From: Bradyrhizobium ontarionense
GTDB lineage: Bacteria > Pseudomonadota > Alphaproteobacteria > Rhizobiales > Xanthobacteraceae
Length of the DNA: 64,000 nt
Direction of reading: 5' to 3'
Assembly (NCBI RefSeq): GCF_021088345.1
Contig: NZ_CP088156.1
Coordinates: 1,550,001-1,614,000, forward strand
The notes under the pieces are model-generated. The model saw only the letters and a list, made by a program, of their open reading frames with translations, was not told where the DNA came from and made no database searches. The translations under genes and the position numbers were made by a program. Numbering within the stretch: position 1 is the stretch's first letter; each line of letters opens with the position of its first letter. Of this stretch, positions 17,504-30,317 are shown in pieces.

Positions 17504-19012
17504 TCATTGGAGCAGCGCAGCGGCCTTAACGGCCGTCACGGCTGTATTGTAGTTGGTCACGAGCTGCTGCACCGAGGCCGCCGACATGTCGAGGATCGGC
17601 TTCGGATAGACGCCGAACAGGATGGTCAGCGCCACCAGCGGAAACAGGATGACGCCTTCACGGAAGGTCAGGTCCTTGATGCTGGCGAGCGACGGCTTGG
17701 TCAGCGCGCCGAACACGACCTTGCGGTAGAGCCACAGCGCATAGCAGGCCGAGAGGATGACACCGAAGGTCGCGAAGAACGCGGTCGGGATCGACACCTT
17801 GAAGGTTCCGAGCAAGGTCATGAACTCGCCGACGAAGCCGGAGGTGCCGGGCAGACCGACATTGGCCATGGTGAACACCATGAACACCAGCGCATAGACC
17901 GGCATCCGGTTGACGAGGCCGCCATAGGCTGTGATCTCGCGGGTGTGCATGCGGTCGTAGACGATGCCGACGCAGAGAAACAGCGCGCCCGAGACAATGC
18001 CGTGGGAGATCATCTGGAACACGCCGCCGGCCACGCCCTGCATGGTGCCGGCGAAGATGCCCATCGTCACGAAGCCCATATGCGCTACCGACGAGTAGGC
18101 AATCAGCTTCTTGATGTCCTCCTGCATCAGCGCGACCAGCGAGGTATAGATGATCGCGATCGCGGAGAGCGTAAAGACCAGCGGCGCGAAATCGTGCGAC
18201 GCCAGCGGGAACATCGGCAGCGAGAAGCGCAGGAAGCCGTAGCCGCCCATCTTCAGCAGGATCGCGGCCAGAATCACCGAGCCCGCGGTGGGCGCCTCGA
18301 CGTGCGCATCCGGCAGCCAGGTGTGAACCGGCCACATCGGCATCTTCACCGCGAAGGAGGCGAAGAAGGCCAGCCACGCCCAGGTCTGCAAGGACCGCGG
18401 CACCGCCGTATGCATCAAGGTCGGAATGTCGGTCGTACCGGCGTTCCAGTACAGCGCCATGATGGCGAGCAGCATCAGGACCGAACCGAGCAACGTGTAG
18501 AGGAAGAACTTGAACGAGGCGTAGACCCGGCGCGGACCGCCCCAGACGCCGATGATCAGGAACATCGGGATCAGGCCGCCCTCGAAGAACAGATAGAACA
18601 GCACGAGATCGAGCGCGGAGAACGTACCGACCATCAGCGTTTCCAGGATCAGGAACGCCATCATGTATTCGCGCAGCCGGTTGGTGACCGACTTCCAGCT
18701 CGCGATGATGCAGAACGGCATCAGCGCGGTGGTCAGGATCACGAACGGCAGCGAGATGCCGTCCACGCCCATGTGATAGCTGATGCCGGCCGCGAGCCAG
18801 TTCGACTTCTCGACGAACTGGAAGTCCGTCTGCGCGGGATCGAAGCGCAGCACCAGGATCACCGACACCGCGAAGGTGATCAGCGTGGTCCACAGCGCGA
18901 TCCAGCGCGCATTGCGCCGGGCCGCCTCGTCGTCGCCGCGCACCAGATAGATCAGCAACGCGCCGACGACGGGAAGGAAGGTGACGACCGACAGAATTGG
19001 CCAGGTGGTCAT
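17504..19012 (-). CDS. nuoM: NADH-quinone oxidoreductase subunit M
   Basis: A 502-residue membrane subunit starting [18 protein letters not shown]. Signature segments are [45 protein letters not shown] and [10 protein letters not shown]. It is one of three antiporter-like pump modules of complex I. The ATG at 19012 overlaps the nuoL stop codon by four bases (ATGA), indicating coupled translation; the reading frame stays open upstream into nuoL but that part is not family sequence. Confidence 0.96.
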   Translation of the reverse strand: MTTWPILSVVTFLPVVGALLIYLVRGDDEAARRNARWIALWTTLITFAVSVILVLRFDPAQTDFQFVEKSNWLAAGISYHMGVDGISLPFVILTTALMPFCIIASWKSVTNRLREYMMAFLILETLMVGTFSALDLVLFYLFFEGGLIPMFLIIGVWGGPRRVYASFKFFLYTLLGSVLMLLAIMALYWNAGTTDIPTLMHTAVPRSLQTWAWLAFFASFAVKMPMWPVHTWLPDAHVEAPTAGSVILAAILLKMGGYGFLRFSLPMFPLASHDFAPLVFTLSAIAIIYTSLVALMQEDIKKLIAYSSVAHMGFVTMGIFAGTMQGVAGGVFQMISHGIVSGALFLCVGIVYDRMHTREITAYGGLVNRMPVYALVFMVFTMANVGLPGTSGFVGEFMTLLGTFKVSIPTAFFATFGVILSACYALWLYRKVVFGALTKPSLASIKDLTFREGVILFPLVALTILFGVYPKPILDMSAASVQQLVTNYNTAVTAVKAAALLQ

Positions 19013-21081
19013 TGCTGGCCTCCCATGAACATGAACCAGGTGATCAGGCCGGCGACGCCGATCAGCATGGCAAAGGCATAATGATAGAGATAACCGGTCT
19101 GGATCTTCACGACGTTGCGCGTGATGTCGAGCACCCGCGCCGAGACGCCATCCGGACCGAAGCCGTCGATGACGAAGCCGTCGCCCTTCTTCCAGAGGAA
19201 GCGGCCGAGCCACTTCGCCGGACGAACGAAGATCACGTCATAGAGCTCGTCGAAGTACCACTTGTTGAGCAGGAACTTGTAGAGCAGCGGCTGCTGGGTC
19301 GCCAGCTCTTCCGGGATGTACGGACGGCTGACGTAGAAGATGTAGGACACGGCGAAGCCGAGCACCATCATGATGAAGGGCAGCTGGCCGAGCCAGAACG
19401 GCATGTGCTCCATGTCCTCAAGGATGTGCGGGTTCATCTTCAGCGACTCGCCGAAGAAGGCCTCGGCGCCATGGGGATCGGTGAACAGCGCCTTGAACGG
19501 AAAGCCCGCCAGAATGGAGCCGGCCGCGAGCACGCCGATCGGGATCAGCATCCAGATCGGGCTCTCATGTGCGGCATCGTAGTGATGCTGGTCGTGCGGC
19601 GTGCCGAAGAACGTTTTCCACACCAGGCGCCAGGAGTAGAACGAGGTCAGCCCGGCAGCCACGACCGTAAGGAAATAGGCGTAGGTCGCGAACGGATTGT
19701 GCGCGGCGTAGGCCGCTTCGATGATGGCATCCTTGGAGAAGAAGCCGGCAAATCCCGGGAAGCCCGTCAGCGCCAGGGTGCCGACCGTCATCACCGCGAA
19801 CGTGTACGGGATCTTGCGCCACAGGCCGCCCATGTTGCGGATGTCCTGCTCGTGATGCATCGCGTAGATCACCGAGCCGGAGCCCAAGAACAGCAGCGCC
19901 TTGAAGAAGGCATGCGTGAACAGATGGAACATGCCGACCGAATAGGCGCCTGCCCCCATTGCCACGAACATGTAGCCGAGTTGCGAACACGTCGAATAGG
20001 CAACGATGCGCTTGATGTCGTTCTGCACGAGGCCGACGGTCGCGGCGAAGAACGCCGTGGTTGCACCGAAGAACATCACGACGGCCTGCGCGTTCGGCGC
20101 GAGCTCGAACAGCGGCGAGAGACGCGCCACCATGAACACGCCGGCGGTGACCATGGTCGCGGCGTGGATCAGCGCCGAGACCGGGGTCGGACCTTCCATC
20201 GCGTCCGGCAGCCAGGTGTGCAGCAGGAACTGCGCCGACTTGCCCATCGCGCCCATGAACAGGAGAAGACAGGTCAGCGTCAGCGCATCGGCATTCCAGC
20301 CGAGGAAGTTGATGGTCTTGCCGGCAAAGCTCGGCGCGGCATGGAAGATGGTCTCGAAGTCGGTCGACTTCGCCAGCAGGAACACGGCGAAGATACCGAG
20401 CGCGAAGCCGAAATCGCCGACACGGTTGACGACGAAGGCCTTGATGGCGGCCGCGTTCGCCGACGGCTTCTGGAACCAGAACCCGATCAGCAGGTAGCTC
20501 GCAAGACCCACCCCCTCCCAGCCGAAGAACAGCTGCACGAGGTTGTTCGCGGTCACCAGCATCAGCATCGCGAAGGTGAACAGCGAGAGATAGGAAAAGA
20601 AGCGCGGACGGTTCGGATCCTCGTCCATGTAGCCGATCGAATAGAGGTGCACGAGCGAGGACACGCTCGTCACCACGACCAGCATCACTGCCGTCAGCGT
20701 GTCGACGCGCAGCGCCCAGGAAACCTGGAGCTCGCCGGAATTGATCCACGGCAGCAGCTCCTTCACCCCGACCTCGTGGTGCATGAAGCCGACGCTGACC
20801 AGCATGGCCCAGGACAGCGCAGCGGACACGAACAGCAGCCCCGTCGTGATCGCCTGCGCGGCCCAGGTGCCGGCCGCCGGCGGCTCTGCGACATGGTGAT
20901 CGTCGTGGCCATGACCGTGATCGTCATGTGCGTGCGCGTCGGCGGCGCCGTGGTGATGACCGTCGTCGTGATGATGCTCGACCGTGTCGCCGCTCGGGTG
21001 ACGCGCATGCGCCCCGAAAAGCGCGATCAGGCCGGCGAGGATGGCGCCGAGCAGCGGCAGAAAGACAATGGCCTGGATCAT
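19009..21081 (-). CDS. nuoL: NADH-quinone oxidoreductase subunit L
   Basis: A 690-residue subunit, the largest antiporter-like module, with the long lateral helix expected at the C-terminus. Segments include [49 protein letters not shown] and [12 protein letters not shown]. An unusual feature is a His/Asp-rich stretch (about residues 28-62, with repeated HHD and HDH) inserted after the first transmembrane helix, in what is normally a short loop; it looks metal-binding and is discussed in the findings. It is followed by nuoM with a four-base overlap and preceded by nuoK by 65 bases. Confidence 0.96.
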   Translation of the reverse strand: MIQAIVFLPLLGAILAGLIALFGAHARHPSGDTVEHHHDDGHHHGAADAHAHDDHGHGHDDHHVAEPPAAGTWAAQAITTGLLFVSAALSWAMLVSVGFMHHEVGVKELLPWINSGELQVSWALRVDTLTAVMLVVVTSVSSLVHLYSIGYMDEDPNRPRFFSYLSLFTFAMLMLVTANNLVQLFFGWEGVGLASYLLIGFWFQKPSANAAAIKAFVVNRVGDFGFALGIFAVFLLAKSTDFETIFHAAPSFAGKTINFLGWNADALTLTCLLLFMGAMGKSAQFLLHTWLPDAMEGPTPVSALIHAATMVTAGVFMVARLSPLFELAPNAQAVVMFFGATTAFFAATVGLVQNDIKRIVAYSTCSQLGYMFVAMGAGAYSVGMFHLFTHAFFKALLFLGSGSVIYAMHHEQDIRNMGGLWRKIPYTFAVMTVGTLALTGFPGFAGFFSKDAIIEAAYAAHNPFATYAYFLTVVAAGLTSFYSWRLVWKTFFGTPHDQHHYDAAHESPIWMLIPIGVLAAGSILAGFPFKALFTDPHGAEAFFGESLKMNPHILEDMEHMPFWLGQLPFIMMVLGFAVSYIFYVSRPYIPEELATQQPLLYKFLLNKWYFDELYDVIFVRPAKWLGRFLWKKGDGFVIDGFGPDGVSARVLDITRNVVKIQTGYLYHYAFAMLIGVAGLITWFMFMGGQQ

Positions 21082-21146
21082 TCGCCCGTTCCCCTACGCA
21101 TGACCTTGCCGGCGAGCCGGCCCCCACTTGTGCGGATCATGCGCCC

Positions 21147-21455
21147 TTAGCCCTTCATCAGATTGACGTCTTCGACCGCGATCGAGCCGCGGTTGCGGAA
21201 GTAGACCACCAGCACGGCAAGGCCGATCGCGGCCTCCGCCGCCGCGACCGTCAGCACCAACAGCGCGAACACCTGCCCGACGATGTCGCCGAGGAAGGTC
21301 GAGAACGCCACCAGGTTGATGTTGACGGCGAGCAGGATCAGCTCGATCGACATCAGGATGACGATGATGTTCTTGCGGTTCAGGAAGATGCCGAGGATGC
21401 CGAGCGTGAACAGCATTGCGGCGACCGAGAGATAATGTCCGAGTCCGATGGTCAT
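21147..21455 (-). CDS. nuoK: NADH-quinone oxidoreductase subunit K
   Basis: A 102-residue subunit with three transmembrane helices. The buried glutamates of the proton path lie in [17 protein letters not shown] and in the following helix ([14 protein letters not shown]). The ATG at 21455 overlaps the nuoJ stop (ATGA) and gives the usual family length; a GTG three codons earlier is less likely. It belongs to the proton-translocating membrane arm of complex I. Confidence 0.96.
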   Translation of the reverse strand: MTIGLGHYLSVAAMLFTLGILGIFLNRKNIIVILMSIELILLAVNINLVAFSTFLGDIVGQVFALLVLTVAAAEAAIGLAVLVVYFRNRGSIAVEDVNLMKG

Positions 21456-22090
21456 TTCACCCACTCCGCCGCGTCCGCATCCTGCAGGCCCTGGCCGACC
21501 GCGACCTTGCGCATCGCCATCGCCATCTCGGGTGTGCGCGCGTTCTGGACGTTGATGTCCTGGCGCTTCACGTTGGCCTTGTGACGCAGCGTCAGCACGA
21601 TCGCGCCGATCATCGCCACCAGCAGGATCATGCCCGACAGCTGGAAGTAATGGATGTACTTCGTGTAGAGCACGAGGCCGAGCGCCTCGGTGTTGGTGAC
21701 GTTGGTCGGGATCGCCGCCGTGATCGCCTTCGGCGCCGTCGGATTGATGACCCAGTACGACACGGTGAGCAGCAGCTCGAACAGGAAGATGCCGCCGATG
21801 ACGAGGCCGATCGGCATGTACTGCAGGAAGCCCTCGCGGAGCTCGGTGAAGTCGACATCGAGCATCATGATCACGAACAGGAAGAGCACCGCGACCGCGC
21901 CGACATAGACGACGACCAGGATCATCGCCAGGAATTCAGCCCCCATCAGCACGAACAGGCCGGAGGCGTTGACGAAGGCGAGGATCAAAAAGAGCACGGA
22001 ATGAACGGGGTTCTTCGAGACGATCACCATCACGGCCGAAGCCACGCAGACCGCCGCAAAAAGGTAGAAGAAGAGCGCTGGAAGGATCAT
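21452..22090 (-). CDS. nuoJ: NADH-quinone oxidoreductase subunit J
   Basis: A 212-residue membrane subunit starting [18 protein letters not shown]. Five hydrophobic segments are visible, with the family segments [24 protein letters not shown] and [27 protein letters not shown]. The ATG at 22090 is preferred over a TTG two codons earlier. A palindromic repeat separates it from nuoI, so this is the one place in the operon where a mobile repeat interrupts the gene train. Confidence 0.95.
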   Translation of the reverse strand: MILPALFFYLFAAVCVASAVMVIVSKNPVHSVLFLILAFVNASGLFVLMGAEFLAMILVVVYVGAVAVLFLFVIMMLDVDFTELREGFLQYMPIGLVIGGIFLFELLLTVSYWVINPTAPKAITAAIPTNVTNTEALGLVLYTKYIHYFQLSGMILLVAMIGAIVLTLRHKANVKRQDINVQNARTPEMAMAMRKVAVGQGLQDADAAEWVK

Positions 22091-22102
22091 CGTCAATGCT
22101 CC

Positions 22103-22180
22103 GTCATTCCGGGGCGCGCGAAGCGCGAACCCGGAATCTCGAGATTCCGGGTCTGGTCCTTCGGACCATCCCGGAATGAC
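22103..22180. repeat. Short palindromic intergenic repeat inside the nuo operon
   Basis: A roughly 78-base element with terminal inverted arms (GTCATTCCGG and CCGGAATGAC) and internal pairs (CCCGGAATCTCGAGATTCCGGG, GGTCCTTCGGACC). It lies between nuoI and nuoJ. This sequence type (attccgggtctggtccttcggaccatcccgg) is familiar as a high-copy Bradyrhizobium repeat. Confidence 0.85.
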
Positions 22181-22212
22181 GCGTGGGATTCAGAGGGGAT
22201 CATCGGACGGCC

Positions 22213-22701
22213 TCAGCGGTACGGCGCGTCAAGCGCGATGGCTTTGGAGATCTCGCGCTCCCAGCGGTCGCCGTTCGCGAGCAGCTTGGCCTTGTCATAG
22301 TAGAGCTCCTCGCGGGTCTCGGTCGCGAACTCGAAGTTCGGTCCCTCGACGATCGCGTCCACCGGACAGGCTTCCTGGCACAGGCCGCAATAGATGCACT
22401 TCACCATGTCGATGTCGTAGCGCACCGTGCGGCGGGTACCATCGTTGCGGCGCGGACCGGCCTCGATCGTGATCGCCTGCGCCGGGCAGACGGCTTCGCA
22501 CAGCTTGCAGGCGATGCAGCGCTCCTCGCCATTCGGGTAGCGGCGCAGTGCGTGCTCGCCGCGGAAGCGCGGCGAGATCGGCCCCTTCTCGAACGGATAG
22601 TTCAGCGTCGGCTTGGGCTGGAAGAAATAGCGCATCGCGAGGAAGAATGCGGATACGAATTCCTGCAGCAGCAAGGACCGGCCAATGGCGGTGATGTTCA
22701 T
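22213..22701 (-). CDS. nuoI: NADH-quinone oxidoreductase subunit I
   Basis: A 162-residue peripheral subunit with two four-Cys clusters for [4Fe-4S] centres N6a and N6b: [12 protein letters not shown] and [12 protein letters not shown]. The N-terminal amphipathic stretch and the [16 protein letters not shown] segment are typical. It passes electrons toward NuoB at the quinone site. It lies seven bases after the nuoH stop. Confidence 0.97.
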   Translation of the reverse strand: MNITAIGRSLLLQEFVSAFFLAMRYFFQPKPTLNYPFEKGPISPRFRGEHALRRYPNGEERCIACKLCEAVCPAQAITIEAGPRRNDGTRRTVRYDIDMVKCIYCGLCQEACPVDAIVEGPNFEFATETREELYYDKAKLLANGDRWEREISKAIALDAPYR

Positions 22702-22708
22702 GACAGCC

Positions 22709-23779
22709 TCATTTCGGCGCGATGCCGGCGAAGTGCAGCACGCCCGCGACGATCACCACCATGACCAGTGACAGCGGCAGGAACACTTTCCAGCCCAGGC
22801 GCATCAACTGGTCGTAGCGGTAGCGCGGCACGATCGCTTTCGCCATCGCGATCAGGAAGAACATGAAGAACAGCTTGAGCGCGAACCAGATGACGCCCGG
22901 CACCCAGTTGAACGGCGGCAGGTCGATCGGCGGCAGCCAGCCGCCCAGGAACAGGATGGTGGCCAGGGCGCACATCGTGGTGATCGCGACGTACTCGCCG
23001 AGCATGAACAGCAGGTACGGCGTCGAGCCGTACTCGACCATGAAGCCGGCGACGAGCTCGGACTCCGCCTCGACGAGATCGAACGGCGGGCGATTGGTCT
23101 CGGCCAGCGCGGAGACGTAGAACACCACGAACATCGGAAACAGCGGCCAGACGTACCAGTTCAGGATCGTCAGCTGCGGCAGGCCGATCAGGCTGGCGAG
23201 ACCCCGGGCATGCTGCGCCTCGACCACGGCCGACAGGTTCAGCGTGCCGGCACACAGCAGCACGGTAATGATGACGAAACCGATCGAGACCTCGTAGGAC
23301 ACCATCTGCGCCGCCGAGCGCAGCGCGGCCAGGAACGGGTATTTCGAGTTCGACGACCAGCCGGCCATGATGATGCCGTAGATCGACAGCGACGAGATCG
23401 CGAAGATGAAGAGGACGCCGACATTGATGTCGGCGATCGCCCAGCCGAGATTGGTCGGGATCACCGCCCAGGCTGCCAGCGCCAGCACGCACGACACCAG
23501 CGGTGCCAGCAGGAACACGCCCTTGTTGGCGCCCGCCGGAATGATCGGCTCCTTGAGCACGAATTTGAGCAGGTCGGCGAAGGACTGGAACAGGCCCCAG
23601 GGGCCGACCACGTTGGGACCGCGCCGGATCTGCACGGCTGCCCAGATCTTGCGGTCGGCCAGCAGGATGTAGGCGATCGCGACCAGAAGGAGGACGAGCA
23701 GCAGGACGCTCTCCGCGACCATGATGATCAGCGGCCAGAGAAAGCCGGTCCAGAACGAGCTTGCGAAGAAATCAGCCAT
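22709..23779 (-). CDS. nuoH: NADH-quinone oxidoreductase subunit H
   Basis: A 356-residue membrane subunit that forms the quinone-binding interface. Eight or so hydrophobic segments are present, with family blocks [50 protein letters not shown] and the final [17 protein letters not shown]. It follows nuoG by ten bases and precedes nuoI by seven. Confidence 0.97.
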   Translation of the reverse strand: MADFFASSFWTGFLWPLIIMVAESVLLLVLLLVAIAYILLADRKIWAAVQIRRGPNVVGPWGLFQSFADLLKFVLKEPIIPAGANKGVFLLAPLVSCVLALAAWAVIPTNLGWAIADINVGVLFIFAISSLSIYGIIMAGWSSNSKYPFLAALRSAAQMVSYEVSIGFVIITVLLCAGTLNLSAVVEAQHARGLASLIGLPQLTILNWYVWPLFPMFVVFYVSALAETNRPPFDLVEAESELVAGFMVEYGSTPYLLFMLGEYVAITTMCALATILFLGGWLPPIDLPPFNWVPGVIWFALKLFFMFFLIAMAKAIVPRYRYDQLMRLGWKVFLPLSLVMVVIVAGVLHFAGIAPK

Positions 23780-23789
23780 CAGGTCACGC

Positions 23790-25859
23790 TCACTCCGCTG
23801 CCGTCAGCATCTGCCCGGAGGCAAGACGGGAACATTCCGCCATGACCGCCGAGGCGCGCGCGATCGGGTTGGTGAGATAGAAGTCTTCGATCAGGGACTT
23901 GAACGGTGCCTTCTCCAGGCTGCCGCCCTTGGCCGCGAGCGTCTTGATGTCGGCGAGCTTGCCGGCCTCGATCTGATCGAGCCGGCCGAGATGCGGCGCG
24001 GCCGTGACGACCGCCGCGCGCAGTGCGGCCAGCGAGTCATAGGGCAGCTTCTTGCTCAGCACGTCCGACAGAGCACGGATGATCGCCCAGTCCTCGCGCG
24101 CCTCTCCCGGCGGGAACGAGGCGCGGCCCGTCGTCTGCGCCCTGCCCTCGGTGTTGACGTAGATGCCGGACTTCTCGGTATAGGCAGCGCCCGGAAGAAT
24201 GACGTCGGCGCGATGCGCGCCGCGGTCGCCATGGGTGCCGATGTAGACGACGAAAACGCCCTCGGGCACCTCGACCTCGTCGGCGCCCAGCAGGAACATG
24301 ACGTCCATCGTGCCGAAGGTCGTCATCTGCGCCGCGGTCAGACCGGTGCCGTTGAAGCCGATGTCGAGCGCGCCGACCCGCGATGCGGTGTCGTGCAGCA
24401 CGGCGAAACCGTTCCAGTCCTCGCGCACGGCGTTGACGTCCATCGCGATCTTGGCCGCGAGCGACAGGATCGCCGCACCGTCATGGCGCGAGGCTGCGCC
24501 GGAGCCAACCAGCACGATCGGGTTCTTGGCGTTGCGGAACGTGGTCGCGAAGGAATGCTTGCCCGCGGCCACGTCGCTCAAGGAGTCGGTGCCGGCGCCG
24601 ATGTGCTCGTAAGCATAGGTCAGGTCGACCTTCGGTCCGACCAGGCCAACCTTGAGCTGACCCGACCGCCAGCGCTTACGGATGCGGGCGTTGAGCACGG
24701 CCGCTTCCCTGCGCGGATTGGCACCGACGATCAGGATCGCATCGGCCTGTTCGATCCCGGCAATGGTCGGGTTGAAGATGTAGGACGCGCGGCCGGCCTT
24801 GGCGTCGAAGCTGTCGCCGCCCTGCACCGCGACGTTAGTCGAGCCGAGCTTGGCGAGCAGATCCTTGAGCGCGAACATCTCCTCGACTGCCGCAAGATCG
24901 CCGGCAATGGCGCCGATGCGCTTGCCGTCGATGCGCGCAAGCTTCGTGGCGATCGCCTTGAACGCCTCAGGCCACGACGCCGCGCGCAGCTTGCCGTCCT
25001 CGCGGACATAGGGACGGTCGAGGCGCTGAGTGCGCAGGCCGTCGACGACGTGCCGGGTCTTGTCCGAGATCCACTCCTCGTTCACGCTGTCATTGATGCG
25101 CGGCAGGATGCGCATCACCTCACGGCCGCGGGTGTCGACCCGGATCGCGGAGCCGACGCCATCCATCACGTCAATGGACTGCGTCTTGCCGAGCTCCCAG
25201 GGACGTGCCGCGAAGGCATAGGGCTTGGAGGTCAGCGCGCCCACCGGGCAGATGTCGACCAGATTGCCCTGCAGCTCCGAGCTCAGCGCCTGCTCGAGAT
25301 AGGTGGTGATCTCCATGTCCTCGCCGCGGCCGGTCGCGCCCATTTCCGGCACGCCGCAGACTTCCGCCGAGAAGCGCACGCAGCGGGTGCACTGGATGCA
25401 GCGGTTCATCGAGGTCTTGACCAGCGCGCCGAGATATTTGTCCTCGACCGCGCGCTTGTTCTCGGCGAAGCGGCTGGTGTCGACACCATAGCCCATCGCC
25501 TGGTCCTGCAGGTCGCATTCGCCGCCCTGGTCGCAGATCGGGCAGTCCAGCGGATGGTTGATCAGAAGGAATTCCATCACGCCTTCGCGCGCCTTCTTGA
25601 CCATCGGCGACCGCGTCGAGATCTCCGGCGGCTCGCCCTTCGGGCCCGGCCGGCAGTCACGCACGCCCCAGGCGCAGCTCGCGACCGGCTTCGGTCCGCC
25701 CTTCACCTCGACCAGACACATCCGGCAGTTGCCGGCGATCGACAGCCGCTCATGATAGCAGAAGCGCGGAATCTCGGCGCCGGCCGCCTCGCACGCCTGC
25801 AGCAGCGTGTACTCCGGCGGCACATCGATCTCTTTGCCATCGATGATGATCTTGGTCAT
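23790..25859 (-). CDS. nuoG: NADH-quinone oxidoreductase subunit G
   Basis: A 689-residue peripheral subunit. The N-terminal ferredoxin domain shows [18 protein letters not shown]; the His-Cys cluster region has [18 protein letters not shown]; further [10 protein letters not shown] binds [4Fe-4S]. A molybdopterin-oxidoreductase-like domain without cofactor fills the rest. It carries electrons from NuoF toward NuoI. The gap to nuoF is about 100 bases, longer than most in the operon. Confidence 0.97.
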   Translation of the reverse strand: MTKIIIDGKEIDVPPEYTLLQACEAAGAEIPRFCYHERLSIAGNCRMCLVEVKGGPKPVASCAWGVRDCRPGPKGEPPEISTRSPMVKKAREGVMEFLLINHPLDCPICDQGGECDLQDQAMGYGVDTSRFAENKRAVEDKYLGALVKTSMNRCIQCTRCVRFSAEVCGVPEMGATGRGEDMEITTYLEQALSSELQGNLVDICPVGALTSKPYAFAARPWELGKTQSIDVMDGVGSAIRVDTRGREVMRILPRINDSVNEEWISDKTRHVVDGLRTQRLDRPYVREDGKLRAASWPEAFKAIATKLARIDGKRIGAIAGDLAAVEEMFALKDLLAKLGSTNVAVQGGDSFDAKAGRASYIFNPTIAGIEQADAILIVGANPRREAAVLNARIRKRWRSGQLKVGLVGPKVDLTYAYEHIGAGTDSLSDVAAGKHSFATTFRNAKNPIVLVGSGAASRHDGAAILSLAAKIAMDVNAVREDWNGFAVLHDTASRVGALDIGFNGTGLTAAQMTTFGTMDVMFLLGADEVEVPEGVFVVYIGTHGDRGAHRADVILPGAAYTEKSGIYVNTEGRAQTTGRASFPPGEAREDWAIIRALSDVLSKKLPYDSLAALRAAVVTAAPHLGRLDQIEAGKLADIKTLAAKGGSLEKAPFKSLIEDFYLTNPIARASAVMAECSRLASGQMLTAAE

Positions 25860-25961
25860 TGCCTCACATCTCTCTCAAACCACGGACCACCGCACCGTCG
25901 CGCGCCCGAGGGGCGCGACAGGTGCGAGGGAAATCTTGCTGGCCGCGACGACCGCCATCGC

Positions 25962-27287
<1,326 letters not shown>

Positions 27288-27309
27288 GATCAGACGGCTT
27301 CCTCGGATG

Positions 27310-27525
27310 TCAACGGTTCGACTGCATGGTGGCGATGAAGGCGGCACAGCCGCCGAATACCAGCGCCCACAGCAGACTGGACTCCAGCGTCGCGTTGAGC
27401 GCGAAACGCTGCAGCACGAAGATGAAAGCGGCGGCTGCGGTCGTATGCAGTGCCACGTAGCGCCAGTTCTTCATCGCGGCGCCCTCTTGGGTCAGGGCCG
27501 CAACGCGGATGCGATTGCGGCTCAT
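27310..27525 (-). CDS. Small hypothetical membrane protein inside the nuo operon
   Basis: A 71-residue protein. Two hydrophobic segments are visible (about residues 25-43, [20 protein letters not shown], and 49-66, [19 protein letters not shown]), so it is probably a small two-helix inner-membrane protein. Its start overlaps the nuoE stop by four bases (ATGA) and it ends 22 bases before nuoF, so it is translated with complex I. I do not recognise a named family. Candidates are an assembly factor or accessory subunit (inference). The coupling and composition argue that it is a real gene. Confidence 0.75.
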   Translation of the reverse strand: MSRNRIRVAALTQEGAAMKNWRYVALHTTAAAAFIFVLQRFALNATLESSLLWALVFGGCAAFIATMQSNR

Positions 27526-28133
27526 GTCTTCTCCTTCAGCGTGGTCGGACCGCCGGCCGGCGCCGAGAACTGGCGGCCGTTCTGCGGGCCGGGCGTCGGC
27601 AGATTGCCGGTCGCGAATCCGTCGAGCACCTTGCCGAAGCTTTCCGGCGTCAGGTCCTCATAGGTATCCTTCCAGATCTGCACCATCGGCGCATTCACGC
27701 AGGCGCCCAGGCACTCGACCTCTTCCCAGCTGAACTCGCCGTCCTTCGACAGATGGAAGGGGTCGTGATGAATGCGATGCTTGCAGACCTCGATCAGTTC
27801 CTCGGCGCCGCGCAACCGGCACGGCGTCGTGCCGCAGACCTGCACATGCGCCTTCTTGCCGACCGGCTGCAGCTGGAACATCGTGTAGAAGGTCGCCACC
27901 TCGAGCACGCGGATGTAGGGCATGCCGAGCATGTCGGCGACCACGCGGATCGCGGCCTCGGACACCCAGCCATCGCTCTGCTCCTGCGCGCGCCACAGGA
28001 TCGCGATCACCGCCGAGGCCTGGCGTCCGTCGGGATATTTCGCGATCTGGGCCTTGGCGAAGGCAAGATTTTCATCCGTGAACGCAAAGCTCGCGGGCTG
28101 GACTTCCTTCGGGGCAAGACGGCGGACGGACAT
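27522..28133 (-). CDS. nuoE: NADH-quinone oxidoreductase subunit E
   Basis: A 203-residue subunit with the thioredoxin-like [2Fe-2S] domain: [13 protein letters not shown] and [15 protein letters not shown] give the four Cys ligands of N1a. The N-terminal helical part ([21 protein letters not shown]) is typical. A Pro/Gly-rich tail of about 25 residues ends the protein, as in other alphaproteobacteria. It overlaps the small membrane gene by four bases. Confidence 0.96.
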   Translation of the reverse strand: MSVRRLAPKEVQPASFAFTDENLAFAKAQIAKYPDGRQASAVIAILWRAQEQSDGWVSEAAIRVVADMLGMPYIRVLEVATFYTMFQLQPVGKKAHVQVCGTTPCRLRGAEELIEVCKHRIHHDPFHLSKDGEFSWEEVECLGACVNAPMVQIWKDTYEDLTPESFGKVLDGFATGNLPTPGPQNGRQFSAPAGGPTTLKEKT

Positions 28134-28147
28134 GGCTCTTCAGTCTT

Positions 28148-29107
28148 TCATTGCATGCGGCGCGCGGCGTCTGCATTGAGCGCTGCGACGCGATTCTGCC
28201 AGAAGGCACTTGCGGTACCGAACACATTATAGCCGACGTGAGCGGACACCTTGATGCGGTCGAGGATCGACAGTTCGGTCACGGTCTCGAAGCGGCGGCT
28301 CGAGGGATCGTAGACCATCAGCTGCATCGGCGTCTGATCGAGGATATAGCGCGACACCGTATGATTGCGGTCCTGGCCGTGCTCCTCGCACAGAATCATG
28401 CTGTCGGTCGCAAGCAGCCGCGTACCGCCCCTGATCGCCTCGATCTCGACGCCCTCGACGTCGAGCTTGACGAGATATTTGCCGGTACCCTGCACCCTGC
28501 CGTCTTCGATCAGATCATCGAGCGCCATGACGGGCACCTGCTCGCCGCCCGCGCCGCCGCCCGCAATGCTGAACGCCTCGTGCTTGGTCCCGGTCAGATG
28601 CGCCGTTCCGCGGGCAGCGCCGATCGCGCACTTCATCACCTCGAAGCGGCCGGCATTGATCTTGGCGTTGTTGGCGAGCTTGGCGAAGTTCGCCGCGGAC
28701 GGCTCGATCGCGATCGCCTTGTGCGAACCATAGGGCGCGCTCGACACCAGCACCGACCAGTAGCCGTAATTGGCGCCGCCATCGATGAAGGTGTAGTCGA
28801 CATCGATCGTGCCGAGGAACAGGAGCTCGAGTTCGTCCTCGTAGTGGTAGGCGCGGTTGAGCAGCTTGCTCCAGTAGCCATCGCCGTAGGGAAACTCGAA
28901 CACGGCATCCGAGTTGAGCTTGATCGCAATGTCGCGCTCCGGCAACGTCATCCGCAGCAGATTGGCGCAGCGATTGTAGCCGCGATGTGCAAAGTGCGAC
29001 GAGATCTTCGAGCCGGTTGCCAGCGCCAATGCAGCCGTGCGCTCCCAGAGATTCGCTCCTTCGAGCGCCCCGGAAGCACGATCAAACTGGATCGGCGCCT
29101 GGCCCAT
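28148..29107 (-). CDS. FkbM family methyltransferase inserted in the nuo operon
   Basis: A 319-residue protein. Residues about 108-260 carry the FkbM-type SAM-dependent methyltransferase fold: YTFIDGGANYGYWSVLVS (SAM-binding loop), AIEPSAANFAKLANNA, VMALDDLI and YLVKLDVEGVEIEAIRGG. The family O-methylates sugars or polyketides; the substrate here is unknown. Its ATG overlaps the nuoD stop by one base, and it lies 14 bases before nuoE, so it is co-expressed with complex I. It is not a complex I subunit. Whether it modifies a complex I component, a glycan or a lipid is not readable from the sequence. Confidence 0.88.
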   Translation of the reverse strand: MGQAPIQFDRASGALEGANLWERTAALALATGSKISSHFAHRGYNRCANLLRMTLPERDIAIKLNSDAVFEFPYGDGYWSKLLNRAYHYEDELELLFLGTIDVDYTFIDGGANYGYWSVLVSSAPYGSHKAIAIEPSAANFAKLANNAKINAGRFEVMKCAIGAARGTAHLTGTKHEAFSIAGGGAGGEQVPVMALDDLIEDGRVQGTGKYLVKLDVEGVEIEAIRGGTRLLATDSMILCEEHGQDRNHTVSRYILDQTPMQLMVYDPSSRRFETVTELSILDRIKVSAHVGYNVFGTASAFWQNRVAALNADAARRMQ

Positions 29108-30303
29108 CAGCGGTCGACCTCTCCGAACACGATGTCGAGCGAGCCGAGAATGGCGGAGACGTCGGCGAGCAGATGGCCGCGGCAGATGAAATCCATCGCC
29201 TGCAGATGCGCGAAGCCCGGCGCACGGATCTTACACTTGTAAGGCTTGTTGCTGCCGTCGGCGACGAGATAGACGCCGAACTCCCCCTTCGGCGCCTCGA
29301 CCGCGGCATAGACCTCGCCGGCCGGCACGTGCACGCCTTCGGTGTAGAGCTTGAAGTGGTGGATCAGCGCTTCCATCGAGCGCTTCATCTCGCCACGGCG
29401 CGGCGGCGTGATCTTGTTATCGGCAATGACGACCGGCCCCTGCCCGTCGGGCGCGCGCAGCTTGGCGATGCACTGCTTCATGATGCGCACGGACTGGCGC
29501 ATCTCTTCCATGCGGATCAGGTAGCGATCGTAGCAGTCGCCGTTCTTGCCGATCGGAATATCGAAATCCATCTCGGCGTAGCACTCATAAGGCTGCGCCT
29601 TGCGCAGATCCCAGGCTGCGCCCGAGCCGCGTACCATGACGCCGGAGAAGCCCCACTCCCAGGCCTGCTTCAGCGTGATGACGCCGATATCGACGTTGCG
29701 CTGCTTGAAGATGCGGTTGCCGGTCAGCAGCCGGTCGAGATCGTCCACCACCTTGAGGAACGGATCGCACCAGGCATCGATGTCGTCGATCAGCTTCGTC
29801 GGCAGGTCCTGATGCACGCCGCCGATGCGGAAATAGGCCGCATGCATGCGGGAGCCCGAGGCGCGCTCATAGAACACCATCAGCTTCTCGCGCTCCTCGA
29901 AGCCCCACAGCGGCGGGGTCAGCGCGCCGACATCCATCGCCTGCGTGGTGACGTTGAGGAGGTGCGACAGGATGCGACCGATCTCGCAATAGAGCACGCG
30001 GATCAGCTGGCCGCGGCGCGGCACCTCGATGCCGAGCAGCTTCTCCGCCGCAAGGCAGAACGCGTGCTCCTGGTTCATCGGCGCGACATAGTCGAGCCGA
30101 TCGAAATAGGGAATCGCCTGCAGGTAGGTCTTGGTCTCGATCAGCTTCTCGGTACCGCGATGCAGGAGACCGATGTGCGGATCGACCCGCTCGACGACCT
30201 CGCCATCGAGTTCCAGCACCAGGCGCAGCACGCCGTGCGCCGCCGGATGCTGCGGACCGAAGTTGATGGTGAAGTTGCGGAGTGCCGGGCTCTGCTCGTT
30301 CAT
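29107..30303 (-). CDS. nuoD: NADH-quinone oxidoreductase subunit D
   Basis: A 398-residue subunit starting [24 protein letters not shown], the canonical N-terminus. Further hallmarks are [32 protein letters not shown] and the C-terminal [15 protein letters not shown]. It lines the quinone pocket with NuoB. The ATG at 30303 has GGGAG eight bases upstream. A GTG at 30321 overlapping the nuoC stop is an alternative start. Confidence 0.97.
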   Translation of the reverse strand: MNEQSPALRNFTINFGPQHPAAHGVLRLVLELDGEVVERVDPHIGLLHRGTEKLIETKTYLQAIPYFDRLDYVAPMNQEHAFCLAAEKLLGIEVPRRGQLIRVLYCEIGRILSHLLNVTTQAMDVGALTPPLWGFEEREKLMVFYERASGSRMHAAYFRIGGVHQDLPTKLIDDIDAWCDPFLKVVDDLDRLLTGNRIFKQRNVDIGVITLKQAWEWGFSGVMVRGSGAAWDLRKAQPYECYAEMDFDIPIGKNGDCYDRYLIRMEEMRQSVRIMKQCIAKLRAPDGQGPVVIADNKITPPRRGEMKRSMEALIHHFKLYTEGVHVPAGEVYAAVEAPKGEFGVYLVADGSNKPYKCKIRAPGFAHLQAMDFICRGHLLADVSAILGSLDIVFGEVDR

Positions 30304-30317
30304 GCTCGCGCTCCCAC

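Noticed and set aside
16570..19081. Long plus-strand frames antisense to nuoN and nuoM
   Set aside because: They are very His/Arg/Gln-rich and lack ribosome sites, while the opposite strand has conserved membrane subunits.
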